Origin: an uncultured Actinomycetes bacterium
Lineage (GTDB): Bacteria; Actinomycetota; Acidimicrobiia; Acidimicrobiales; Microtrichaceae
Assembly: GCA_903953195.1 (NCBI GenBank)
Contig: CAJBIS010000355.1
Coordinates: forward strand, 1-5,386
DNA length: 5,386 nt
Direction of reading: 5' to 3'
Below are positions 1-5,386 of the stretch, piece by piece. Under the pieces are notes generated by a model. That model had not been told where the DNA came from. It saw only the letters and a program-made list of their open reading frames with translations, and did not search any database. The translations under genes and the position numbers were made by a program. How positions within the stretch are numbered: position 1 is the stretch's first letter; each line of letters opens with the position of its first letter.

Positions 1-172
1 CGTACGACGGCCTGTCTGTGGATCGATAGAGCCGTAACCCTGTGGATGGGCGACCTCGAGCTGGGGAGCGTCTGTTGAGCGTCTCGGTCCGGCAGTGGAT
101 CGACGGCGATCGCCGGTGGTCGGCGAGGGGACCGTCGTCACGTCGCGGCGACGGACACGCGAGACTGTGGCG
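1..172. other. Leader/intergenic stretch without a supported gene
   Basis: No convincing coding region is visible here. Plus frame 1 is open from the left edge to a TGA at 76-78, and the other two plus frames stop within the first 36 bases, so a tail of an upstream gene is possible but unsupported. CTGTGGAT occurs twice (16-23 and 40-47) and GTGGATCGA twice (18-26 and 95-103). From 101 to 137 there are nested inverted repeats. No good -35/-10 pair stands out. The most likely role is the upstream region of the small plus-strand gene that follows. Confidence 0.5.
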
Positions 173-367
173 GTGAGCGATGTGCACGAGTCCGGCGAGA
201 CCTGCCCGCGGTGTGGCGCGGCGTCGACCGAGGAGTTCTACGGCCCCTGCGCCACGTGTCGAACCGCACTCCGCGACGCGTACGCGGGCGACGGCCGGGC
301 GATCGAGGCGGCCGAGTACGAACCCAAGATGAACGTCACGCCGAACGCGGTCGCGTCCAAGGACTGA
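173..367 (+). CDS. Small four-cysteine zinc-ribbon protein, function unknown
   Basis: This encodes a 64-residue soluble protein of unknown function. Residues C11-x2-C14 (CPRCG) and C26-x2-C29 (CATCR) form a classic CxxC...CxxC zinc-ribbon knuckle pair separated by 11 residues, so a bound Zn(II) is likely (family-type inference). The second half is polar, without membrane segments, and ends in a distinctive tail, EPKMNVTPNAVASKD, that looks conserved rather than random. I chose the GTG at 173. The frame is open back to a GTG at 95, but third-position G+C is about 91% (58 of 64 codons) from 173 onward and only about 77% (20 of 26) between 95 and 172, and the early residues are arginine-rich and featureless. 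A weak GAGA lies about 9 bases upstream. GTG at 167 is an alternative start. The gene converges on the acyl-CoA synthetase. Possible roles are nucleic-acid or protein binding; nothing in the sequence decides this. Confidence 0.72.
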   Translation: MSDVHESGETCPRCGAASTEEFYGPCATCRTALRDAYAGDGRAIEAAEYEPKMNVTPNAVASKD

Positions 368-384
368 CCCCCGGGCATCGGCTG

Positions 385-405
385 CGGCGCACGATCAGTG
401 CGTCG
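385..405 (+). terminator. Candidate hairpin at the convergent junction
   Basis: Bases 385-392 (CGGCGCAC) can pair with 398-405 (GTGCGTCG) as an 8-pair stem containing one G-U pair, with a five-base loop GATCA. The hairpin begins 17 bases after the stop of the zinc-ribbon gene. The stop codon of the synthetase (395-397, minus strand) lies in its loop. There is no T-tract on either side, so this is not a canonical intrinsic terminator. In high-G+C genomes such stems also arise by chance. On the minus-strand transcript the G-U pair becomes an A-C mismatch, so it would favour the plus-strand transcript. Confidence 0.3.
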
Positions 406-2053
406 ACGCGTCCCCGTCGGCCTCGCACGCCACGGCCGCCGCCCACCGGTAGTCGGCCTTGCCCGACGGGGACCGGACGATCGCCGGATGTCGGATGATG
501 GCCTTCGGCACCTTGTACCGGGCCAGTGTCTCAGCGACCGTCTCGCGGAGTGCAGCGTCGGTGGCGGCGTGGTCCGGCCGCAGTTGCACGATCGCGACGA
601 CCTCGCTGCCCCAACGCCGTGACGGTCGGCCGCAGACGACGGCGTCGTACACCGCCGGGTGGCGCTTGATGGCGGTCTCGACCTCCTCGGCGAACACCTT
701 CTCGCCGCCGGTGTTGATGCACACCGAGTCGCGTCCCAGCAGGTCGATCGAGCCGTCGTTGCGCCAGCGGGCCCGATCGCCGGGCACGGCGCGTCGCTCG
801 CCGTCGACGATCGGGAACGTTGCCTCGGTGGCCGCCTCGTCGTCGAGGTAGCCGAGCGGCACCCGCCCGCCCTGGGCCAGCCATCCGACCTCGTCGCTCG
901 TCGCCGGCACCACACCCCGGCGGTCCTCGGTGAGCAGGACGGTGGTTCCCGACGGGACGAAGCGCCGAGCGCCGTCGACCCCCGAGGTGCTCGTCGCGAC
1001 CGCCTGGCGCCCGGACTCGGTGGAGCCGAGCACGTCGACGATCGTGACGTCGCCGAGGAGGTCGAGGAGTTCGTCGGCGACACCGGGGGAGAGCACCGCG
1101 CCACCCGACAGCACGTGTCGCACCGAGGTCAGGTCGCGGGGCCGTCGACGGAGTTCGTCGACGAGCGGCCGCGCCATCGGATCGCCGACGACCAGGATCG
1201 AGGTCGCCCGGTGGCGCTCGGCGGCGTCGAGGACATCGCCCGCGTCGAACGCGTCGGGATGGTCCTGGATGATCACGGTGCCGCCGGCGATCCAGCACGA
1301 CAGCGCGTTCCAGTGGGCGGCACCGTGCATCAGCGGTGGTGCCGGCAGTGCCCGGACCCGACCGTGTGCGGCATCGACGATCTCGTCGAGCGTGGTGTAC
1401 TCGGTGCCGTCACGTCGCCGGACCCCGAGGGCGGCGACCAGGAAGTCGGCCTGTCGCCACATCGCGCCCTTCGGCAGCCCGGTGGTGCCGCCGGTGAAGC
1501 ACAGGTACAGGTCGTCGCCGCTCCACACGTCGGACGCCGGGCGATCACCCGGGTCCGAGGCGGTGAGTGCCGTCTCGTAGTCGACGGCGCCGTCGAGCAG
1601 CCCGTGTCCCGAGCCGTCGGGCACCTGCAGGATCAGCGACGGACGGCGACGGAGTGTGCCGAGGACCTCGGCGAGTGTCGGCGTGAACGACTCGTGCACG
1701 ATGACCGCCCGGGCATCGGCGGCGTCGAGCAGGTGGATCAGCTCGTCGCGGACATAGCGGTAGTTGACGTTGAACGGCGCGGCACGCGCCTTCCACGTTC
1801 CGACCATGCCCTCGAGGTACTCGTTGCCGTTGTGCAGGTACAGCGCCACGTGATCGTGGACGGAGGTCCAGCGTGGGCCCGATCCGAACGGCGCCCGGAT
1901 CCCGATCCCGGCGGAGTGCAGCACCGCCGCCAGCCGGTCGGTCCGGTCACTCAGGTCGGCCCAGGTGATGCGCCGATCGCGGAACAGCAGTGCCTCACGT
2001 CCCGGATGTCGTGCCGCGACGGCATCGAGGATCCGGGGGACGTTCAGTTCCAC
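395..2053 (-). CDS. fadD: FadD19-like acyl-CoA synthetase (AMP-forming)
   Basis: This is a 552-residue member of the adenylate-forming (ANL) superfamily. It is predicted to activate a carboxylic acid with ATP to an acyl-AMP and then form the acyl-CoA in the cytoplasm. Visible motifs: the P-loop FTGGTTGLPKG at 186-196, GSTESG at 343-348, the GD pair at 425-426, the hinge region GRDSVCINTGGEKVFAEEVE at 440-459, and the C-terminal PSGKADYRW with the expected catalytic lysine K532. The run TGGTTGLPKGAMWR, the GDPMARP stretch at 290-296 and the APFNVNYRYV stretch at 92-101 resemble mycobacterial FadD19-type enzymes, which act in steroid side-chain breakdown. That resemblance is from memory, and the substrate here is unknown. 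About 13 extra residues (near 52-66) sit between the AAVLHSAG helix and HVALYLHN. The GTG start lacks a clear Shine-Dalgarno sequence and lies 16 bases after the dppF-like stop, so it is probably co-transcribed. The N terminus aligns as expected for the family. Confidence 0.93.
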   Translation of the reverse strand: MELNVPRILDAVAARHPGREALLFRDRRITWADLSDRTDRLAAVLHSAGIGIRAPFGSGPRWTSVHDHVALYLHNGNEYLEGMVGTWKARAAPFNVNYRYVRDELIHLLDAADARAVIVHESFTPTLAEVLGTLRRRPSLILQVPDGSGHGLLDGAVDYETALTASDPGDRPASDVWSGDDLYLCFTGGTTGLPKGAMWRQADFLVAALGVRRRDGTEYTTLDEIVDAAHGRVRALPAPPLMHGAAHWNALSCWIAGGTVIIQDHPDAFDAGDVLDAAERHRATSILVVGDPMARPLVDELRRRPRDLTSVRHVLSGGAVLSPGVADELLDLLGDVTIVDVLGSTESGRQAVATSTSGVDGARRFVPSGTTVLLTEDRRGVVPATSDEVGWLAQGGRVPLGYLDDEAATEATFPIVDGERRAVPGDRARWRNDGSIDLLGRDSVCINTGGEKVFAEEVETAIKRHPAVYDAVVCGRPSRRWGSEVVAIVQLRPDHAATDAALRETVAETLARYKVPKAIIRHPAIVRSPSGKADYRWAAAVACEADGDASTH

Positions 2054-2069
2054 GAGCGGCGTCGCCGCG

Positions 2070-3089
2070 TCAGTGGACGCCGGGCGCTGCGACCGGGGTC
2101 TCCAGCGGGAAGTGGCACGCCACGTAGTGGTCCTCGCCGACCTTCTGCATCTGCGGTTCGCTCTGGGCGCAGATGTCCTGGGCCCGGGGACAGCGCGTGC
2201 GGAACCGGCACCCCGACGGCGGGTTGAGCGGACTGGGCAGCTCGCCGCCGAGATGGGCGGTCGCTCCGGGGTCGATGCTCGGGTCCGGGAGCGGGATGGC
2301 TGCGAGCAGTGCCGCGGTGTACGGATGGGCCGGGCGGCTGTAGAGGTCGTCCGGCGGGCCGATCTCGCACATCTTGCCGAGGTACATGACGGCGACCCGG
2401 TCCGACACGTTCTTGACGACCGCGAGGTCGTGCGCCACGAACACGAGCGTGAGGCCGTAGCGGGCCTTCATGTCCTCGAGCAGGTTGAGGATCTGTGCCT
2501 GCACCGACACGTCGAGTGCGGAGACCGGCTCGTCACAGATGATGAGCTTGGGGTCGGTGATGACGGCTCGGGCGATCGAGATGCGCTGGCACTGGCCACC
2601 CGAGAACTCGAACGGCTTGCGTGATGCGGCGGCCTCGGGGTCGATCCCGACGGTGCCGAGCACCTCGTCGACCCGGGCCCGACGCTCCTCGGCGGTGCCG
2701 ACCTTCCAGACGTTGAGCGGTTCGGCCACGATGTCGGCCACCGTGCGGCGTGGGTTCAGCGACGAGATCGGGTCCTGGAAGATCATCTGGAACCGCGGGC
2801 GAGCGGTCCGCAGGGCCTCACCCGACAGTGCCGTGAGTTCCTGGCCGTCGAGGACGACCGAGCCCCGGGTGGGTCGGGGGAGCTGCATGACGGCCTTGCC
2901 GGTCGTCGACTTGCCGCAGCCCGACTCGCCCACGAGTCCGAGGGTCTCTCCCTCGGCGACGTCGAACGAGATGTTCGAGACCGCCGACACGGTGCCCTTG
3001 CGGCCCACCGGGAACTCGACGACGAGGTTCTCGACGCGCAGGAGCATCTGGTTCGGGTCACGCAGGTGAGCGGTTCCACTCCCGGCCAT
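2070..3089 (-). CDS. dppF: Peptide/nickel-class ABC transporter ATP-binding protein, DppF/OppF type
   Basis: This is a 339-residue cytoplasmic ATPase subunit of an importer, close to the family's usual length of about 330. Seen in order: Walker A GESGCGKST at 54-62, Q-loop FQDP with Q105, ABC signature FSGGQCQR at 162-169, Walker B IICDEPVSALD at 183-193, and switch histidine H220. The C-terminal oligopeptide/dipeptide transporter domain (about 250-328) has four cysteines, C294, C300, C307 and C325, the arrangement proposed to hold a 4Fe-4S cluster in Opp-type ATPases. C167 replaces the arginine of the common LSGGQRQR signature. The ATG at 3089 is chosen because it shares one base with the upstream stop (TGATG), has GGAAGGTG just upstream, and starts right before the nucleotide-binding fold. 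The frame remains open upstream, but that part lies antiparallel in frame to nothing recognisable and overlaps the dppD-like gene. Expected partner: the DppD-like subunit, as a heterodimer. Confidence 0.94.
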   Translation of the reverse strand: MAGSGTAHLRDPNQMLLRVENLVVEFPVGRKGTVSAVSNISFDVAEGETLGLVGESGCGKSTTGKAVMQLPRPTRGSVVLDGQELTALSGEALRTARPRFQMIFQDPISSLNPRRTVADIVAEPLNVWKVGTAEERRARVDEVLGTVGIDPEAAASRKPFEFSGGQCQRISIARAVITDPKLIICDEPVSALDVSVQAQILNLLEDMKARYGLTLVFVAHDLAVVKNVSDRVAVMYLGKMCEIGPPDDLYSRPAHPYTAALLAAIPLPDPSIDPGATAHLGGELPSPLNPPSGCRFRTRCPRAQDICAQSEPQMQKVGEDHYVACHFPLETPVAAPGVH

Positions 3090-4198
3090 CAGGCACCTTC
3101 CGGTCGGGGGTCGATCGGGGCGGTCGCCATGAGTTGCTCGACAGCGATCCGTTCCTTGGCCGCCTTCGTCTCCGGCGAGTTCACCGGGTAGAAGCACGCG
3201 AAGTAGTGGCCCGGCGTCGTCGGGCTCTCCTGCAGCGGCGGTTGCTCGACGTGGCACCGCTCCTGGGCGTACGGGCAGCGAGGGCTGAACGCGCAACCGG
3301 CCGGTGGGTTGATCAGGTCCGGCGGCCGACCGCCGATGGCGCTCAGTCGGGTGTGGGACGCCTGATTCAGCTTCGGGATGGCCGACAGCAGCGCCTCGGT
3401 GTACGGCATCTGCATCTCGCGGAACAGCACCGCCGTCGGTGCGGTCTCGACGATCCGCCCGGCGTACATGACCGCGATGTGGTCGGCTCGGCCGGCGACG
3501 ACACCGAGGTCGTGGGTCACCAGGATCACGCCCATGAACCGCTCGCGTTGCTGGTCGGCGAGCAGGTCGAGGATCTGGGCCTGCACCGTCACGTCGAGCG
3601 CCGTGGTCGGCTCGTCGGCGAGGAGCAGTTTCGGTCCGCACGCCAGCGCGATCGCGATGACGACCCGCTGGCGCATGCCGCCCGACATCTCGTGCGGGTA
3701 CGCCTTGAAGCGCTGCTCGGGTTCGGGGATCTTCACGGCCCGGAGCAGCGCGATCGCCGTCTCCTTGGCCTCGTTCTTGTCCATGCCCAGATGGAACCGC
3801 AGCGACTCGGTGATCTGGTTCCCGATCTTCATGACGGGGTTCAGGGCCGTCATCGGGTCCTGGAACACCATCGCCATCTCCTTGCCCCACAGCTCCCGGT
3901 AGCCGGCGGGCGAGAGGTCCGAGATGTCGGCGCCCTCGAAGATGATCTGTCCGGTGCGCTCGGCGTTGCTGGACAGGAGCCCCATGATCGAGCGGGACAG
4001 CACCGACTTCCCCGAGCCGGACTCGCCCACGACCCCGAGGGTCTGACCACGTTGCAGGACGAAGGACACGCCGTTGACCGCCTGCACCATGCCGCGGCCG
4101 GTCCGGAACCGCGTGGCGACATCGCGCACCTCGAGCAGCGGTCCCGACTCGGGGAACCCGCTGGGCTGGGGCGCCCCCAGGATCGTCTGGTCGCTCAC
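3089..4198 (-). CDS. dppD: Peptide/nickel-class ABC transporter ATP-binding protein, DppD/OppD type
   Basis: This is a 369-residue cytoplasmic ATPase subunit, longer than the usual 325-340 because of about 20 extra residues at the N terminus and about 30 after the last cysteine. Motifs: Walker A GESGSGKS at 58-65, Q-loop FQDP with Q113, signature MSGGMRQR at 171-178, Walker B LLLADEPTTALD at 191-202, and H229 in VTHDLG. The C-terminal domain carries C302, C308, C315 and C335, a likely 4Fe-4S site by analogy with other Opp/Dpp ATPases. The GTG at 4198 overlaps the permease stop as GTGA, with GGAG eight bases upstream. The open frame continues upstream to 4351, but that part is arginine/histidine-rich shadow sequence over the permease gene. 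It should pair with the DppF-like subunit and couple ATP hydrolysis to transport through the two permeases. The substrate may be a peptide, but nickel, opines or glutathione use the same family. Confidence 0.95.
   Translation of the reverse strand: MSDQTILGAPQPSGFPESGPLLEVRDVATRFRTGRGMVQAVNGVSFVLQRGQTLGVVGESGSGKSVLSRSIMGLLSSNAERTGQIIFEGADISDLSPAGYRELWGKEMAMVFQDPMTALNPVMKIGNQITESLRFHLGMDKNEAKETAIALLRAVKIPEPEQRFKAYPHEMSGGMRQRVVIAIALACGPKLLLADEPTTALDVTVQAQILDLLADQQRERFMGVILVTHDLGVVAGRADHIAVMYAGRIVETAPTAVLFREMQMPYTEALLSAIPKLNQASHTRLSAIGGRPPDLINPPAGCAFSPRCPYAQERCHVEQPPLQESPTTPGHYFACFYPVNSPETKAAKERIAVEQLMATAPIDPRPEGA
3094..3101 (-). promoter_or_regulatory. Ribosome binding site of the dppF-like gene
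   Basis: Read on the minus strand, GGAAGGTG ends four bases before the ATG at 3089. It lies inside the last codons of the dppD-like gene. It supports the internal ATG as the true start over the longer open frame and, together with the TGATG junction, suggests translational coupling. Confidence 0.6.
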
Positions 4199-5346
4199 AG
4201 GACGCTCTCCCGGACCTCGAACCGCTTGCTGACGACGTCGGCGAGATAGTTGAGCGCCAGCACCGTGATGAACAGCACCGTGACGGTGATCATGATGATG
4301 TGCGGCGCCCGCTTCAGGGTGTCGCGCTCGACGGCGATGATGTTGCCCCACGAGGGCGTCGGCAACTGGATCCCCACGCCGAACAGACTGAGGCCGCCCT
4401 CGGCCACGATGGCGATGCCCACGCCGAGCAGCGCGATCGACATCATGGCGGGCACCACGTTCGGGAGCACCTCGCGGAACATGATCCGCCAGGGTTTTGC
4501 GCCCATGGCCCGCGACGCCAGCACGAACTCGCGCTCCGACCAGGTCAGCACGTTCGCCCGGGTGATGCGGCCGAGGATGGGGATCGACACGATGCCGAGG
4601 CCGAGCACGACCACGCCGAGTCGGCGCGTGCTGCTCGTCGAGTCGCCCGAGGCCAGCACGGTGACGAGCGACAGGGCGAGCACGAACTGGGGGATCGCCA
4701 GCAGCACGTTCATGAGCGGTGTGACGACGCTGTCGACCTTGCCGCGGAAGAATCCCGTGATCAGGCCCAGCAGGCCGCCGATGAACAGCCCGAAGGCCAC
4801 CGCGCCGAACCCGACGATGAACGACGACCGGGTGCCCCAGATGATGCGGCTCAGCATGTCCCGGCCGTTGGAGTCGGCGCCGAGCAGGGAACCCTGGTTC
4901 GCGCTGACGTGGAGCCCCAGCGTGACCAGCACGGCGACCGCGGCGACGACGGTGAAGATCACGCCGAGCACCTGTGCGGTCTTGGCTCCGGAGTCACTCC
5001 GCTTCACGATCGACGAGGCCACGGCGTAGGCGATGCCGAGTCCGGCGAGCACCAGGAGCAGGACGAACCACGGCATGAGCGCGGGGCCCTTCCGGGCCAG
5101 CAGCGGCTCGCTGACGTTGGGGTCGGGCAGCGGCAGCACCGGCGCCAGGATGGCGAGGGTGGTCAGCGTCGTGAGCCAGCCGATGGCGAGCCACGCACCG
5201 ACGCCGAGGGAGCTCCGTCGAGCAACGTGGTCCGGGTCGACGGGCTCGAGCTGGTCCGAGTCGATGGCGAGCGCGATGACCTCGAGCGACGGATCGAGCT
5301 TCGTGATGCTCGTGTCGCGCCCTGTCGGGTAGTGGTCACTTGCCAT
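4195..5346 (-). CDS. dppC: Peptide/nickel-class ABC transporter permease, DppC/OppC type
   Basis: This is a 383-residue inner-membrane permease, much longer than the roughly 300 residues usual for DppC. After about 45 cytoplasmic residues, TM1 is at 48-72. The family core then resumes with GADSNGRDMLSRIIWGTRSS at 156-175, TM2 about 173-199, TM3 about 207-232 and TM4 about 243-258. Next come the ATPase-coupling EAA-type loop (273-296, EFVLASRAMGAK then I288 and LPN), TM5 about 297-320, the PTPSWGN motif at 329-335, and TM6 about 350-370. Between TM1 and the GRD motif are two extra hydrophobic segments, about 91-114 and 124-146, joined by a positively charged turn KRSDSGAK. This predicts eight membrane spans rather than six. 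The ATG at 5346 overlaps the end of the dppB-like gene by 11 bases; its ribosome binding site is weak. It should form the membrane channel with the DppB-like partner. Membrane positions are read by eye. Confidence 0.93.
   Translation of the reverse strand: MASDHYPTGRDTSITKLDPSLEVIALAIDSDQLEPVDPDHVARRSSLGVGAWLAIGWLTTLTTLAILAPVLPLPDPNVSEPLLARKGPALMPWFVLLLVLAGLGIAYAVASSIVKRSDSGAKTAQVLGVIFTVVAAVAVLVTLGLHVSANQGSLLGADSNGRDMLSRIIWGTRSSFIVGFGAVAFGLFIGGLLGLITGFFRGKVDSVVTPLMNVLLAIPQFVLALSLVTVLASGDSTSSTRRLGVVVLGLGIVSIPILGRITRANVLTWSEREFVLASRAMGAKPWRIMFREVLPNVVPAMMSIALLGVGIAIVAEGGLSLFGVGIQLPTPSWGNIIAVERDTLKRAPHIIMITVTVLFITVLALNYLADVVSKRFEVRESVL
4207..4210 (-). promoter_or_regulatory. Ribosome binding site of the dppD-like gene
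   Basis: The minus strand reads GGAG followed by eight bases and then the GTG at 4198. The spacing is good for a Shine-Dalgarno site, and this decides the start of the dppD-like gene. The site lies within the last codons of the permease gene. Confidence 0.6.
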
Positions 5347-5386
5347 GACGGATCCGTGGGTCGAGGGTGCTGTAGAGGATGTCCAC
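5336..5386 (-). CDS. dppB: C-terminal end of a DppB/OppB-type permease (partial)
   Basis: Reading the minus strand from the right edge gives VDILYSTLDPRIRHGK followed by TGA at 5338-5336. DppB-type permeases typically end in a short cytoplasmic tail of the form VD-x-x-Y-x-x-LDPR-I/V-R, and this peptide matches it closely. Only the last 16 codons are inside the window; the rest lies to the right. The stop lies 11 bases inside the dppC-like gene, the normal order and tight packing for dppBCDF operons. The short length is the only reason for caution, but motif, frame, strand and position agree. Confidence 0.85.
   Translation of the reverse strand: MDILYSTLDPRIRHGK

Noticed and set aside
16..47. 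Replication origin based on DnaA-box-like repeats
   Set aside because: Only two imperfect boxes, no AT-rich stretch and no dnaA, dnaN or parAB nearby.
95..172. Longer start (GTG at 95) for the zinc-ribbon gene
   Set aside because: Third-position G+C drops from about 91% to about 77% in this part and the residues are arginine-rich and featureless. It is not fully excluded.
659..2227. Long open plus-strand frame (522 codons) opposite the acyl-CoA synthetase
   Set aside because: It has no recognisable domain, and it lies opposite a gene with every expected motif. Long antisense frames are common in high-G+C DNA.
3090..3890. N-terminal extension of the dppF-like frame by 267 codons
   Set aside because: It overlaps the dppD-like gene in another frame and is low-complexity. 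The ATG at 3089 has a ribosome binding site and a TGATG junction.
3134..4249. Plus-strand frame of 371 codons opposite the dppD-like gene
   Set aside because: The composition is arginine/leucine/histidine-rich shadow sequence without motifs, covering a fully supported ATPase gene.
4199..4351. N-terminal extension of the dppD-like frame by 51 codons
   Set aside because: Arginine/histidine-rich shadow of the permease gene; the GTG at 4198 has GGAG at good spacing and a GTGA overlap.
1..5386. phiX174 control genome, suggested by the identical length of 5386 bases
   Set aside because: Gene content and the very high G+C are wholly different from phiX174, so the length match is a coincidence.
1..5386. 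tRNA or rRNA genes, CRISPR arrays, insertion sequences or attachment sites
   Set aside because: Almost all of the window is filled by recognised genes. No cloverleaf, regularly spaced repeats, transposase or terminal inverted repeats were seen.

Overview
The window comes from a high-G+C, GTG-start-rich bacterial chromosome. The protein style, with a FadD19-type acyl-CoA synthetase and third codon positions almost all G or C, suggests an actinobacterium, possibly of the Acidimicrobiia type. That placement is inference from recalled homologues and codon use; no rRNA or marker gene is present to prove it.

Layout: positions 1-172 hold no gene I can support, only a leader-like stretch with short repeats and inverted repeats. 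A small plus-strand gene (173-367) encodes a 64-residue four-cysteine zinc-ribbon protein of unknown function. After a 27-base convergent junction with a candidate hairpin, the rest of the window is one minus-strand operon. In transcription order it contains the last 16 codons of a DppB/OppB-type permease (5386-5336), a DppC/OppC-type permease (5346-4195), a DppD/OppD-type ATPase (4198-3089), a DppF/OppF-type ATPase (3089-2070) and an acyl-CoA synthetase (2053-395).

The transporter genes are tightly coupled, overlapping by 11, 4 and 1 bases; the synthetase follows after 16 bases. Together they give one incomplete peptide/nickel-class ABC importer: two permeases and two ATPases. The extracytoplasmic substrate-binding protein is not in view and may lie beyond the right edge, upstream of dppB. 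The substrate cannot be read from the sequence; di- or oligopeptide is the default family guess. The attached acyl-CoA synthetase raises the possibility that the imported compound carries a carboxylate or acyl group that is then activated, but simple operon read-through is equally possible.

The most unusual points are an extra transmembrane hairpin in the DppC-like permease, a roughly 13-residue insertion in the N-terminal domain of the synthetase, an intact four-cysteine cluster at the C terminus of both ATPases, and the uncharacterised zinc-ribbon protein with its distinctive C-terminal tail. I see no mobile element, CRISPR array, RNA gene or clearly new defence or biosynthetic system.
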